From NCBI RefSeq assembly GCF_016125955.1, contig NZ_JADEVE010000300.1:1-64000 (forward strand): a stretch of 64,000 nt of DNA, read 5' to 3'. The stretch's first letter is position 1. Each line of letters opens with the position of its first letter. Shown piece by piece: positions 26,188-36,264 of the stretch. The position numbers and the translations under genes were made by a program. Under the pieces are notes generated by a model that saw only the letters and a list, made by a program, of their open reading frames with translations, searched no databases and was not told where the DNA came from. This DNA is from Acetomicrobium sp. S15 = DSM 107314. GTDB taxonomy: Bacteria > Synergistota > Synergistia > Synergistales > Thermosynergistaceae.

Positions 26188-27237
26188 ATGTTTTCGTGGG
26201 AGGACTTATTAGCTGCTCTTGCTGTGGTGGTTAACGGGTTGCCCCAGGGGCTTTTGGCCTTATCCTTTGGTTTTGCAGCTCTGCCCACCGCCATCGGCTT
26301 CGCCATAGGGGCTTTGGGGGCCCTATTTTTTAGCTCCGTGGCTCCTATATCGTTTCAGGCGGAGTCCATAGTATTGGCCGGCACAATAGGGCAAAACCGC
26401 AGGGAGCGATGCAGCATCGTCTTCTACACCGGCTTGGCGATGGCGATCGTCGGAGGGTTGGGCTTGCTCGAGCCTGCGATAGCTTTTGTGGGGCCAGCGG
26501 TGGAAAACGGCATGATGGCGGGTGTGGGTGTGATACTGGCGAGCGTGGCCATCAAGATGGTGCGCTCCCGTGCCGTCGTAGGCTGGTCGTCGCTAATCGT
26601 GGCCTTGTTTATCTACGCCTATACGAAAGACCTCGTCTATACGATCGTAGGGAGCGTGGTCATCGGCACGATCCCCGCCCTCTTCGGCGGGCATGCCATG
26701 GAGGTGCACAAAGAGTACGAGCGGATAAAGAGGGTGCCGCTCGTCCTTTCATCAAGGGTGATACGCGGCACCCTCGCCATGATGTGCATGCAGATAGGCG
26801 GCAATATAGCGTATTCGGGGATCACGGGGAAGATCGCGAACGCTTCCGTCAATGTGGACCACGTAACGCTGTATTCGGGGTTGGCCGACGCAGCCTCTGC
26901 GTTCTTCGGAGGAGGTCCTGTGGAGGCGATCATAAGCGGCACCGGGGCGGCTCCTCACCCGATGACTGCTGCCATTTTGATGATGGCCGTTATGGCCGCC
27001 ATCCTGGCCTCCGGGCTGTTACCGGTTTTGGGCAAGAAGGTGCCGAGCGAATCCATCGCCGGCTTTTTGTTCGTACTGGGGGCGCTGGTGGCGTTCCCGG
27101 CCAACATCCAGGCCGCCGTAGGCGCTAATCCCGTCGTGGGAGGTGTGGCGGCGGTGGTGACGGCAGCTACGGACCCATTTATAGGCCTCGTGGCAGGCCT
27201 CGCCGTAAAACTGCTTCTCTCTTTTGCAGGATTTTAG
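26188..27237 (+). CDS. NCS2-family nucleobase permease-like protein
   Basis: A 349-residue polytopic membrane protein with about 10-12 helices. It resembles the xanthine/uracil permease (NCS2) superfamily, with QAESIVLAG, ENGMMAGVGVILASVAIKM and AFFGGGPVEAIISGTGAAPHP in the positions of substrate- and ion-binding segments. It is shorter than typical members (420-460 residues). The ATG at 26188 follows GAGGAGGG; an in-frame upstream ATG at 26095 has no such site. Divergent to the phosphoribosyltransferase gene, it likely imports the base that enzyme uses. Confidence 0.75.
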   Translation: MFSWEDLLAALAVVVNGLPQGLLALSFGFAALPTAIGFAIGALGALFFSSVAPISFQAESIVLAGTIGQNRRERCSIVFYTGLAMAIVGGLGLLEPAIAFVGPAVENGMMAGVGVILASVAIKMVRSRAVVGWSSLIVALFIYAYTKDLVYTIVGSVVIGTIPALFGGHAMEVHKEYERIKRVPLVLSSRVIRGTLAMMCMQIGGNIAYSGITGKIANASVNVDHVTLYSGLADAASAFFGGGPVEAIISGTGAAPHPMTAAILMMAVMAAILASGLLPVLGKKVPSESIAGFLFVLGALVAFPANIQAAVGANPVVGGVAAVVTAATDPFIGLVAGLAVKLLLSFAGF

Positions 27238-27242
27238 CAGCA

Positions 27243-27701
27243 TTAGAAGATCAGCTCTATGAGCGGATCCGGAAGGTCCACGCCTAAGAGCCCTCGAAAA
27301 GCCCCATACGAAGCCAGCGAGAGGGCGACGGAGAAGGCAGCGACGAGCCAGAGGGGCAACTTCCCGCTCTCTTTGGATAAAAAAATGGCACAACAGAATA
27401 TATAGAGCGCTGTCAGCATGGTGTAGCTCTTGGGAAGGAAAATGATATATAAAGTCGTTATGGCCGCCATGGCGAAGGCTTGAAGCGTAAAGCCTTTAAA
27501 GCCTTCGCCTGCGGAATTCCAGTCCCGCGCGGCCAGGATGACACCGATCGATAGCAAAAATAACCCCAAGCAGGCCGGCACCGCGGCAGAGCCCGGGTCT
27601 CCCACTATGAGCCTTCGTGGGATCCTAAGCGATGCGGCAAAATAAGCGGCGCCGAAGGATATCAGCGCCGCGTCTATGGCCAAGGCGAAGAGCCTTTTCA
27701 C
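27243..27701 (-). CDS. Tripartite tricarboxylate transporter, small membrane subunit TctB
   Basis: A 152-residue membrane protein with four hydrophobic segments, the length and helix pattern of TctB. It starts with GTG overlapping the TctC stop by four bases. The TctA subunit normally follows TctB, but here the next gene is the convergent NCS2 permease, so this pair has to use a TctA encoded elsewhere (one is at 40578-42053). Confidence 0.82.
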   Translation of the reverse strand: MKRLFALAIDAALISFGAAYFAASLRIPRRLIVGDPGSAAVPACLGLFLLSIGVILAARDWNSAGEGFKGFTLQAFAMAAITTLYIIFLPKSYTMLTALYIFCCAIFLSKESGKLPLWLVAAFSVALSLASYGAFRGLLGVDLPDPLIELIF

Positions 27702-28681
27702 TGTTTTACGAGTCCCATCTCTTGCATTGTCTCTTTCAGATCCTCGTAAAGCTTATTGTAATAATCCATCATTTCCTTACAAACATAGAAGGTGTTCACG
27801 TAGCCGTTATCTCTCATGTAATTTTTCCACTCGATATCATCGACCGCTTGGATGACCAATCCTTCAAAGGCCGTCACGATCTCCTTGGGCGTCTTTGGCG
27901 GGAAGGCTAGCCCTCTGACTGAGCCGGCCGGTATGCCATGGTAGCCCAATTCACCCAGGGATGGCACATCCGGAAAGAGTGGACACCTGTCCTCTCCCAC
28001 GGCAGCGAGCACTCGCACCTCCCCTTCCGGTCTCGCATGAGGGGCCACTTCTGAGCCCGAGAATATGCCGGCATCTACGTGCCCTCCTAACAGGGCAGCC
28101 CGTTCATTAGCTCCGCCGTCGAAGGGAACCACCACGAACTCCACGCTCAGTTTCCTGTTAATTGCCTGGGCCACTATATCGGTCAAGGCGCCTGCTCCGG
28201 CGTTGCCCATGGTTATAGTGCGAGGATGGGCCTTGATGTCTTCGATCAGGTCCTGGATCGTTTTCCACCTGCTGTCCCCTCTCACGGCGATGACGTATGG
28301 CTCCGTGTTTAAAATCGCCACATGGGTGAGGGAATCCCACGGAAACTGCGCGAAGCCTTGGAGGCAGGCGGTAAGGAGATGGGTTCCAGCTATGCCCACC
28401 GTATAGCCATTCGGCTTCGAGTTGTAGAGCTTGGTCAGGCCCACGGCGCTTCCGCCCCCGGGGACGTTGTCTATCGCTATGGGTGCCGGGTAATGCTTTT
28501 GGAGCACCTGGGCAAATTTGCGCGCCAGCACATCGGTGCCGCCGCCGGCCGAAAAGGGGACAATGATCTTGAGCGGTTCGCTTGGGTATTCGTCGCCTTG
28601 CGCAAAAATCGTCACCGGCAGGGCAATAGCAGCAAATATCGCCAGCAGCAATGATGCCAAGAGCACCTTCATTGCCTTCAT
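27698..28681 (-). CDS. Tripartite tricarboxylate transporter substrate-binding protein TctC
   Basis: A 327-residue exported binding protein. Signal peptide at about 1-27 (ending TIFAQG), then the Bug/TctC-family start YPSEPLKIIVPFSAGGGTDV and VPGGGSAVGL. Family members bind carboxylates such as citrate, aromatic acids or amino acids in the periplasm. The ATG at 28681 lies seven bases after GGAGG; a GTG two codons upstream is inside the site. Confidence 0.9.
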   Translation of the reverse strand: MKAMKVLLASLLLAIFAAIALPVTIFAQGDEYPSEPLKIIVPFSAGGGTDVLARKFAQVLQKHYPAPIAIDNVPGGGSAVGLTKLYNSKPNGYTVGIAGTHLLTACLQGFAQFPWDSLTHVAILNTEPYVIAVRGDSRWKTIQDLIEDIKAHPRTITMGNAGAGALTDIVAQAINRKLSVEFVVVPFDGGANERAALLGGHVDAGIFSGSEVAPHARPEGEVRVLAAVGEDRCPLFPDVPSLGELGYHGIPAGSVRGLAFPPKTPKEIVTAFEGLVIQAVDDIEWKNYMRDNGYVNTFYVCKEMMDYYNKLYEDLKETMQEMGLVKQ

Positions 28682-28931
28682 CTTCACCCCTCCTTCGATG
28701 TCTCTTTAACGCTTCTTATTATACTACGCGCATTGAACCCCCTAAGGTTGCTTCATCTGCCATTACGGCATTAGGTTATCATTAAATTGTAGGCGGAATC
28801 CATAACAAGCATATGAAAATCCTGTTACAATCACATTAAAGCTGCTGCTTGCGGGCATAAGTGCCCAGTGGTAGGATTGCTGCAGCTTCGTTGCAAAGAA
28901 ATCATTGCGTCAATTACAGGAGGTGTATATT

Positions 28932-30596
28932 TTGAGAAGCGATAGGGCAAAAGCGGGAATAGAGAGGGCTCCGCACAGGTCATTGATGCTGGCCGCCGGA
29001 TACTCCCGATGGGAGTTCGAGCGCCCATGGGTGGGAGTGGTAAACGCTTATAATGCCATCATACCAGGGCACATTCATCTACAGCGCATAGCTGATGCCG
29101 CCAAGGCAGGCATATATGCCGCTGGCGGGTTGCCTCTGGAATTTCCCGTCATAGGCGTATGCGACGGCATAGCCATGAACCACTTGGGGATGAAGTTTTC
29201 ACTGCCGAGCAGAGAGCTCATCATGGATTCCATCGAGGTGATGGTCGAGGCCCATGCCTTGGATGCCTTGGTCTTGGTGACCAACTGCGACAAAATCGTC
29301 CCCGGCATGGCTATGGCGGCGGCGAGCCTGAACATCCCTTCTATTGTGATCAGCGGTGGGCCGATGCTCGCAGGCGTATACGAGGGAAAGGAGATAGACT
29401 TCTCTTCCCTATATGAGGCTGTGGGAAGCTGCGCCGCAGGCAAGATTTCGCGCGATGAACTCGATCGCATAGAGGAAACGGCTTGCCCGACCTGCGGTTC
29501 CTGCGCCGGCATGTTCACGGCGAACACCATGAATTGCATGATGGAAGCCCTGGGCCTTGCCCTCCCCGGCAACGGCACAATCCCAGCGGTGCTTTCGGCG
29601 AGAGAACGACTCGCCAAAGACACCGGAAGGGCTATAATGACGCTGATAGAAAAAAATATAAAGCCTCGAGACATCCTTACCCTTGAAACTTTCAAAAACG
29701 CCATCGCAGTGGACATGGCCCTCGGAGGCTCAACTAACACGACGCTTCATCTACCCGCCATAGCCCATATGGCGGGAATCAACCTCCCATTAGAGCTTTT
29801 GGATGAGATAAGCCGCAAATGCCCCCACCTCTGCAATATGAGCCCTGGCGGCCCTCATCACGTCCAAGATCTCTACGCCGCTGGCGGAGTGCAAGCTGTC
29901 ATGGCACGCTTAACCGAGGCCAACCTAATCAACGGGGACTGCATTACTGTCACAGGACGCTCCATGGCCGAAAATTTAAAAGGCGTCAAGGTTTTAAACG
30001 ACGACGTGGTACGACCGTTAAATAATCCATACCATAAAGAAGGAGGCATAGCAGTCTTAAAGGGAAGCCTCGCTCCGGACGGTGCCGTAGTAAAACAATC
30101 GGCCGTGGCACCTGAAATGTTGCGCCATCAAGGCCCAGCCCGTGTATTTAACTGTGAGGAAGATGCCTCCGCTGCCATACTGGGTGGGCAAATTAAGCCG
30201 AAAGATGTTGTAGTCATTCGATACGAAGGGCCAAAGGGAGGCCCCGGCATGAGAGAGATGTTAGGCCCCACGGCATCCCTTGCAGGCATGGGCTTGGACA
30301 AAGAAGTGGCCCTCATAACAGATGGGCGTTTTAGCGGTGCTTCAAGGGGCGCCTCGATAGGGCACGTTTCTCCCGAAGCAGCCGCTGGAGGACCCATAGC
30401 GCTAGTCCGCGACGGTGACATAATATCCATAGACATCCCAGCGAGAAAACTTGATCTTTTGGTAAGCGAGGAGGAATTAAAGGCAAGGCGCGCTTCTCTA
30501 AAGCCTTATGTACAAGAAGTAAAAAGCCATTTCTTGAGGCGCTATCGTCATTTTGCGACGTCCGGCGTAAAAGGAGCCGTATTGCTGGACGAATAA
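28932..30596 (+). CDS. ilvD: Dihydroxy-acid dehydratase
   Basis: A 554-residue enzyme of the IlvD/Edd family with the iron-sulfur ligand motifs [10 protein letters not shown] and [20 protein letters not shown], and the C-terminal [15 protein letters not shown]. It dehydrates dihydroxy-isovalerate and dihydroxy-methylvalerate in valine, leucine and isoleucine synthesis; the length and motifs fit IlvD better than Edd. It starts with TTG at 28932 behind AGGAGGTG. It is monocistronic, closed by a very strong hairpin at 30619-30672. No other ilv gene is nearby. Confidence 0.93.
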   Translation: MRSDRAKAGIERAPHRSLMLAAGYSRWEFERPWVGVVNAYNAIIPGHIHLQRIADAAKAGIYAAGGLPLEFPVIGVCDGIAMNHLGMKFSLPSRELIMDSIEVMVEAHALDALVLVTNCDKIVPGMAMAAASLNIPSIVISGGPMLAGVYEGKEIDFSSLYEAVGSCAAGKISRDELDRIEETACPTCGSCAGMFTANTMNCMMEALGLALPGNGTIPAVLSARERLAKDTGRAIMTLIEKNIKPRDILTLETFKNAIAVDMALGGSTNTTLHLPAIAHMAGINLPLELLDEISRKCPHLCNMSPGGPHHVQDLYAAGGVQAVMARLTEANLINGDCITVTGRSMAENLKGVKVLNDDVVRPLNNPYHKEGGIAVLKGSLAPDGAVVKQSAVAPEMLRHQGPARVFNCEEDASAAILGGQIKPKDVVVIRYEGPKGGPGMREMLGPTASLAGMGLDKEVALITDGRFSGASRGASIGHVSPEAAAGGPIALVRDGDIISIDIPARKLDLLVSEEELKARRASLKPYVQEVKSHFLRRYRHFATSGVKGAVLLDE

Positions 30597-30618
30597 GCCT
30601 TTAGGGTTTAGTTAGATC

Positions 30619-30672
30619 GAAAATGTGGGCGGCACAGGTGGTCATATGGGCCTCTGTGCCGCCCACATTTTC
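30619..30672 (+). terminator. Strong hairpin after ilvD
   Basis: A perfect 19-base inverted repeat (30619-30637 with 30654-30672). The outer arms are A-rich and T-rich (GAAAATG / CATTTTC), so the T run of a terminator is part of the stem itself. Confidence 0.75.
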
Positions 30673-31552
30673 AGCCGAGATCAAACTATCAGCTCTATAC
30701 CGGCGCTCATGCACAATGTACAGTCTAATAATTGAAGGTCATTTGCGCACGGTCAAATGACAGTATATCGTGTCACCGAGGAGCTGTATCGCCGCCTATT
30801 ATATCGGCGTAGAGTGTTGAGATTAAACTCGAAGTGCTCGATATAACCGTGAACCGCGAATTGAAACAATGACAAGTTAGCTAAAATCCTTACCGGTCCC
30901 TGGCCCATTTTGCCTTTATGAAAGTGTATACAATCAAGACACCTTCCTAAGGGACTCAAGTTTAAGTATTATTATAATAACAATGATTTGTTCGGCTAAC
31001 TGTGATATTTCCTGTGCGATTTCATGGTGAATGTTGAGTAATCATCGAATATTTTGTTGTCGGTAACATATTTCAATGACATTACGAAGAAGACTCAAAT
31101 AGCAATATGAAGTTGTGAGATGGAGTGTTACAGAGTCTATAATTAAAAGCATTTGTAAATCGCAATAATAGCTCCTTGACATAAGAATCAGTTCCTGGTG
31201 GACAACAATGATTCAATACCTGTTTTTGGTTACATTTCTGTTTTCGGAACTCTTATCAGTATTTGTCGGCTTCTTGATTGTTCTTTCATAGAACCTTAAG
31301 CCTTGCAATTTGAGATGGTCGTTTACTTGCTTAAAATTGTTTATCTGAGGCACTTAGATTTTAATGGTATCCAGCAAAAATATTAATGCATACCATTCTT
31401 AATAAAAAGTGAGAGTTTGAGATGTTTTAGCGTGCCAAGATGCTATAATTTGATTCAAAATATCTAAGGAATTCAACTAAACCTATATTGTTGTGGGTTG
31501 ATACGGACTGATTATACATGACTTAGTAGTATATCAAAAGGGGGCGGATGAA
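30673..31552. other. AT-rich gene-free region upstream of the LIV operon
   Basis: About 0.87 kb with no credible gene on either strand. The base composition is clearly more AT-rich than the flanks. It holds small inverted repeats, e.g. GTCATTTG (30738-30745) with CAAATGAC (30754-30761), and probably the LIV operon promoter near its end (a possible -10 is TATACA at about 31513). No riboswitch family is recognised. Confidence 0.5.
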
Positions 31553-32806
31553 GTGAGGAAAACGGTAGTGGCAATATGTGTGTTTTCGCTGTTTGTGGTT
31601 TTGAGCGGGGCTGCCGTGGCAGCGGATACGATTAAAATAGGAGCTATCTATCCGTTCACCGGTCCTATGGCTGGCACAGCGAAGATGTGCAGAGACGGAA
31701 CATTGATGGCGGTTGATATCATCAACAACAAATATGGATTCGATTTCTTGTTTGCAGATACAGAAGGCATTCCTTCCCTCGGCGGTGCTAAGATTGAGGT
31801 GGTTTTCGCCGACAGCGCGGGCGATCCAAAGACGGGGATGAGCGAAGCGGAGAGGCTTATCACTTCTCAAAAAGTCGTAGCTCTGGTCGGCTGTTATCAA
31901 AGCTCGGTTACGAAGACCGCGAGCCAGGTAGCAGAGCGGTATGGGATCCCTTACGTCAATGGAGATTCATCTTCTCCTATGCTGACCGAGAGAAAGTTTA
32001 AATGGTTTTTCCGCACTGACCCACATGATGGTTTGTACGCCGCTCAACAGTTTGAGCATCTTATGCAGCTGGAGAAGGATTTCGGCGTTAGCCTAAGGCG
32101 CGTTGCTTTAGTCTACGAAAATACCGAATTCGGCACTTTTGCGTCCAGGGCCGAGGAAGAAGCGGCTAAGAAATACGGCTTTGAAGTGGTAGAAAACATC
32201 GCTTATACTACTGGCGCCACGAGCTTGACGAGTGAAGTGACCAGACTGATGTCTGCCAAGCCTGATGTTGTTATGATGGCTGCTTATATTTCAGACCAAA
32301 TCTTATTTACTAAAACATTTAAGACGATGGGTTTCGCTCCAAAAGTGTGGCATAACACTGCAGCTCCGGGTGAACCGGCTTATTTGCAATCTGTGGGAGC
32401 TGACGGTAATTATTTGTTCCTGCGCCAAGGCTTTTGCGCAGATCAGGCGGTCAACAAACCGGTAATAGCGGATGTCATGAAGATATTTAAAGAGAAGTTC
32501 GGTCAAGAAATGCTGGCCGATGCAGTGCGTTCCTTCCATGCCCCTCTCGCCTTAGCTGACGCGTTTAACCGAGCTGGCACCACTGAACCTGAGGCCGTTC
32601 GAAAGGCTCTCCTCGAGACAGACATACCTGGCAAGTATTGCTTGTCTCCCTGGGAAGGGATTAAGTTTGACCCAGAGACTCACCAAAACGTTCATGCCCA
32701 ATATATTATCTGTCAAATCCAAGACCAGAAGTTCTATACGGTATTCCCGAGCGAATTCGCTACTCGTAAGTCAGTTTTTCCATTTCCTAGCTGGGAAGGT
32801 CGTTAA
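31553..32806 (+). CDS. Branched-chain amino acid-type ABC substrate-binding protein
   Basis: A 417-residue LivJ-like periplasmic binding protein. Signal peptide at about 1-23 (ending AVAA), then the family start DTIKIGAIYPFTGPMAGTA and VVFADSAGDPKTGMSEAERLI. It binds amino acids or related organic acids; the exact ligand is not readable. It starts with GTG at 31553. It heads a five-gene operon (binding protein, two permeases, two ATPases), with a hairpin at 32852-32889 between it and the permease genes. Confidence 0.9.
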   Translation: MRKTVVAICVFSLFVVLSGAAVAADTIKIGAIYPFTGPMAGTAKMCRDGTLMAVDIINNKYGFDFLFADTEGIPSLGGAKIEVVFADSAGDPKTGMSEAERLITSQKVVALVGCYQSSVTKTASQVAERYGIPYVNGDSSSPMLTERKFKWFFRTDPHDGLYAAQQFEHLMQLEKDFGVSLRRVALVYENTEFGTFASRAEEEAAKKYGFEVVENIAYTTGATSLTSEVTRLMSAKPDVVMMAAYISDQILFTKTFKTMGFAPKVWHNTAAPGEPAYLQSVGADGNYLFLRQGFCADQAVNKPVIADVMKIFKEKFGQEMLADAVRSFHAPLALADAFNRAGTTEPEAVRKALLETDIPGKYCLSPWEGIKFDPETHQNVHAQYIICQIQDQKFYTVFPSEFATRKSVFPFPSWEGR

Positions 32807-32851
32807 GGTGAACGTGATAGTTTTTAGTAATTGAGGAGTGCAAAACTTAGA

Positions 32852-32889
32852 GGTGGCAGTTGCCTTAACTTAAGAAGGCAACTGCCACC
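32852..32889 (+). terminator. Intra-operon hairpin after the binding-protein gene
   Basis: A perfect 15-base inverted repeat (32852-32866 with 32875-32889, eight-base loop) without a uridine tract. It probably protects the upstream mRNA or partly attenuates, giving more binding protein than permease. Confidence 0.7.
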
Positions 32890-32930
32890 CAAGCGGTGCA
32901 ATAGCATCGCTGATTTGGGGGTGAAGGTGG

Positions 32931-33800
32931 TTGCTGTTAGGTTTTACTCACGCTCTGGTGGCGGGTTTGTTAATGGGGTTTGTTTATTCACTCATAGCGT
33001 CGGGTTTATCGCTGATCTTTGGCGTTATGAACATCGTCAATTTTGCTCATGGTGAGTTTTTGATGTTGGGCATGTTCGCCGCATATTGGTGTTCGGTCTT
33101 GTTGGGTTTAGATCCATTGGTGTCGATAGTTATAGCGGTACCGGTCATGTTTTTGATCGGCGTTGTGGTCTATAAGGTCATAATCAGGCGCGTTCTTAAA
33201 GGAAACCGGATAAGTCAAATATTAGTGACTTTTGGACTGAGTGTTTTTGTAGCTAACCTTGCCCTCTTATTATGGAGTCCAAACTATCGGCTGGTCGAGC
33301 GAAATTTAAGCTTCGCCATGGGCAACGTTAAACTACTGGGAATCCATGTTGGTATTCCCGAGATCATCGCCTCGGTAGGTTCTATCGTTATCTTTGCAAT
33401 TATGTATTATATAACGCACTTCACCAAGACAGGACGGGCTATTCAGGCCACCGCCATCGATCCAGAGGGCGCTCAAATAGTGGGAATAAACATTCAGCAT
33501 GTTTATACGATTACCTTTGGCTTGGGCGTAGCATGTGTTGGTGCAGCTGGAGTGCTCTTGGCGACATTCTATTATATTTTTCCCTATGTCGGCTCATTTT
33601 TTGCCATGATTGCCTTTGCTACTGTAGCATTGGGCGGTTTTGGAAGCATAGAAGGCTCTTTTGTTGCTGGAATACTTATAGGTATTATTGAGGCTTTGGG
33701 CGGCTTTTTTATAGGTCCAGCTGTAAAATACGCCATTGTGTTTATTGTATATATGATAGTAATTGTATTACGTCCAGGCACTGGTTTGTTTGGTTGGTAA
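32931..33800 (+). CDS. livH: LIV-type ABC permease (LivH)
   Basis: A 289-residue inner-membrane permease with eight hydrophobic segments. It shows the family stretches SGLSLIFGVMNIVNFAHGEF near the N-terminus and TKTGRAIQATAIDPEGAQIVGI, the cytoplasmic loop that contacts the ATPases. It starts with TTG at 32931 after GGGGGTG. Part of the LIV operon. Confidence 0.9.
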   Translation: MLLGFTHALVAGLLMGFVYSLIASGLSLIFGVMNIVNFAHGEFLMLGMFAAYWCSVLLGLDPLVSIVIAVPVMFLIGVVVYKVIIRRVLKGNRISQILVTFGLSVFVANLALLLWSPNYRLVERNLSFAMGNVKLLGIHVGIPEIIASVGSIVIFAIMYYITHFTKTGRAIQATAIDPEGAQIVGINIQHVYTITFGLGVACVGAAGVLLATFYYIFPYVGSFFAMIAFATVALGGFGSIEGSFVAGILIGIIEALGGFFIGPAVKYAIVFIVYMIVIVLRPGTGLFGW

Positions 33801-33829
33801 ACTGTGATTACTACGGAGGATACTATAAA

Positions 33830-34831
33830 TTGGCAAAAATAATTGATAAATCTATCGCTAAAGTGGTTTTATATGTTGTTATAGTATCAATTGTGCCATA
33901 TCTGTATAAGGGCACTTTTTATAGGCATGTATTAATCATGGTAGGCTTATATGGACTACTTGGAGTTGCTTGGAACATGATGGGAGGCTATACGGGTTTA
34001 TATTCTTTCGGTCAAAGCGCCTTTTTTGGAATAGGTGCATATACTTCGACAGTGTTGTTGACGCGCGCCAATATAAGTCCTTGGTTGGGCATGATATGCG
34101 GTGGTCTTTTGGCTGCGATTATTTCAGCTGGAGTGGCCTATCCCTGCTCCAAATTGCGCGGTCCGTATTTCACAATTGCATCGCTTGCCTTTGCCCGAAC
34201 CCTTCAAATCCTGGTTACTAACTGGAAATTTGTCGAAGGGGCGGTGGGGATACCCCTTCCTTTGATCGGAGATTCTTGGTGGTATTTACAGTTTAGGGAC
34301 AAAATTCCGTATCATTTTATTATTTTTGGGTTAATGGGGGTGGCTATTCTTATCTGCTATTACATAGAAGGTTCCAGGGTAGGATGCTATTTTAAGACGA
34401 TCAGAGATAGCGAAGAAGTAGCACAAGCCTTAGGAATTAATACGGTTAGATATAGAGTAATAGCCGCTATAATCAGCGCGTTTTTTACAGCCATTGCTGG
34501 AACTTTTTACGCGCAGTATGTTTTATATATAGATCCAGAAAGCGTTACACAACATATTTTAAGCGTGGAGATTGTCATGATAGCTGCCGTAGGCGGAGCG
34601 GGGACAATCTGGGGCCCCGTCTTAGGCGCCGTCATCCTAATGCCCTTATCTCAATATGCCAGGGCGCTTGTTGGTGGCACTGGTCAAGGGATAGATCTCA
34701 TAATTTATGGGGCTATCATAATGTTGATAGCTATTGCACAACCTACAGGGATCATGGGTTTGCTTAAGCGCAGATCACGCAACGGCTCAGAACCGAGCTT
34801 GAGGCCGCATTTGGAGGGAGAGGGAGGTTAA
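33830..34831 (+). CDS. livM: LIV-type ABC permease (LivM)
   Basis: A 333-residue permease with about ten hydrophobic segments, GGYTGLYSFGQSAFFGIGAY near the N-terminus and the ATPase-contact loop CYFKTIRDSEEVAQALGIN. I place the start at TTG 33830, nine bases after CGGAGGA; a longer in-frame version would overlap livH. It ends one base before the LivG start. Confidence 0.88.
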   Translation: MAKIIDKSIAKVVLYVVIVSIVPYLYKGTFYRHVLIMVGLYGLLGVAWNMMGGYTGLYSFGQSAFFGIGAYTSTVLLTRANISPWLGMICGGLLAAIISAGVAYPCSKLRGPYFTIASLAFARTLQILVTNWKFVEGAVGIPLPLIGDSWWYLQFRDKIPYHFIIFGLMGVAILICYYIEGSRVGCYFKTIRDSEEVAQALGINTVRYRVIAAIISAFFTAIAGTFYAQYVLYIDPESVTQHILSVEIVMIAAVGGAGTIWGPVLGAVILMPLSQYARALVGGTGQGIDLIIYGAIIMLIAIAQPTGIMGLLKRRSRNGSEPSLRPHLEGEGG

Positions 34832-34832
34832 C

Positions 34833-35591
34833 TTGGAAGCACAACCGCTCTTACGCGTTCAAGGTTTGACTATGAAGTTCGGCGGGCTTCTGGCAAACCA
34901 CGATGTGAGTTTTGACATTCACCCTGGCGAAATAGTCGGGTTAATAGGTCCAAATGGGGCGGGCAAGACCACGCTTTTTAGCTGTGTCAGCGGGTTTTTA
35001 CGTCCCACATCTGGTTCCGTAATTTTTAATGGTGAAGATATAACTGGATTAAAACCTTATGAAATATGCCAACGGGGTATCGTGCGGACCTTCCAAATCA
35101 CTCAGCCCCTATATGAAATGACTGTTTTAGAAAACGTGATGGCTGGCACGTATTGTCGATTTCGTCGACCCAAGGATGCCCGTTCGGAGGCCCTGTCTGT
35201 GCTCAAACTTACAGGCCTCTGGGATAAAAGAGATCGTATGGGCAGCGAATTGACCATACCCGATCGCAAACGGTTAGAGATAGCAAGGGCTTTGGGCACT
35301 CAGCCCAAATTGTTGATGCTCGACGAAACGATGGCCGGCCTAACTCCTACAGAAATACAACAGGCAGTCGATTTGATACGAAACATTCGCGCCCAGGGGA
35401 TAACCTTGCTCATCATCGAACATGTTATGGAAGCCATCATGCCTGTAGCTGACAGGATCGTGGTTTTGGACGCGGGGCGTTTGATAGCAGAAGGTGCCCC
35501 TAAAGATATAGCTCACGATCCAAAGGTTATAGAGGCCTATTTAGGGGAGAAACGATATGTTAGACGTAAAAAACATCAGAGTCAGCTATGA
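34833..35591 (+). CDS. livG: LIV-type ABC ATPase (LivG)
   Basis: A 252-residue ATPase with Walker A GPNGAGKTT at about 36-44, Walker B LLMLDETMAG and the H-loop IIEHVM. The signature loop is degenerate (LTIPDRKRLEIARAL in place of LSGGQ-R), as is often seen in LivG proteins. It starts with TTG at 34833 after GGGAGG. It overlaps livF by 35 bases, showing tight coupling. Confidence 0.9.
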   Translation: MEAQPLLRVQGLTMKFGGLLANHDVSFDIHPGEIVGLIGPNGAGKTTLFSCVSGFLRPTSGSVIFNGEDITGLKPYEICQRGIVRTFQITQPLYEMTVLENVMAGTYCRFRRPKDARSEALSVLKLTGLWDKRDRMGSELTIPDRKRLEIARALGTQPKLLMLDETMAGLTPTEIQQAVDLIRNIRAQGITLLIIEHVMEAIMPVADRIVVLDAGRLIAEGAPKDIAHDPKVIEAYLGEKRYVRRKKHQSQL

Positions 35592-36264
35592 TCACATTCC
35601 TGCCATTCATGACGTCAGTTTTAGGGTTGATAAGGGAGAAATCGTCACGATCGTAGGGTCAAATGGCGCCGGTAAAACGACCATTATCCGAGCCATCGCC
35701 GGCATTCTCCGGCTCGATCATGGGGAGATTCGTTTCCTGGATGAACAGATAGAAAAACTTCCTTCTTATGAGAGGGTGGCGCGTGGCATTTCTTTAGTTC
35801 CAGAGGGCCGGCACATATTTGGCAAGCTCTCAGTCCACGACAATTTGCTCTTGGGAGCTCATCTTGAGACGTCACCTGAAGAGATCCAAAGAAGGTTGGA
35901 GCAAGCCTATGAGCTTTTCCCGCGATTGCGGGAACGCAAAGGGCAAAGAGCCGGCACCCTGTCTGGAGGAGAACAGCAGATGTTGGCTATAGCACGAGGC
36001 TTAATGGCCAATCCAAAGCTTCTAATGCTCGATGAACCGTCTTTAGGGCTAATGCCTAAGTTGGTTATGCAGGTGTTTGACGTTATTGATCAACTTAGGG
36101 AAGAACGAAGCCTTACAATACTTCTCGTGGAGCAGAATGTTTATAACGCGCTCGAGCTTTCAGATAGAGCTTATGTCATCCAAAATGGGCGCGTGGTTAT
36201 CGAAGGCAAAGGAGAAGAATTGCTCGATAGCGATGTAGTGAGAAAAGCATATCTGGGCATGTGA
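35557..36264 (+). CDS. livF: LIV-type ABC ATPase (LivF)
   Basis: A 235-residue ATPase starting MLDVKNIRVSYDHIPAIHDV, with Walker A GSNGAGKTT, signature LSGGEQQMLAIARGL, Walker B LLMLDEPSLGL and H-loop LVEQNV. All catalytic motifs are intact. It is the last gene of the operon and begins within the end of livG. No clear terminator follows. Confidence 0.92.
   Translation: MLDVKNIRVSYDHIPAIHDVSFRVDKGEIVTIVGSNGAGKTTIIRAIAGILRLDHGEIRFLDEQIEKLPSYERVARGISLVPEGRHIFGKLSVHDNLLLGAHLETSPEEIQRRLEQAYELFPRLRERKGQRAGTLSGGEQQMLAIARGLMANPKLLMLDEPSLGLMPKLVMQVFDVIDQLREERSLTILLVEQNVYNALELSDRAYVIQNGRVVIEGKGEELLDSDVVRKAYLGM

Noticed and set aside
30753-30959. 68-codon minus-strand frame in the gap upstream of the LIV operon
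   Set aside because: No ribosome site, no recognisable motifs, composition like non-coding DNA.
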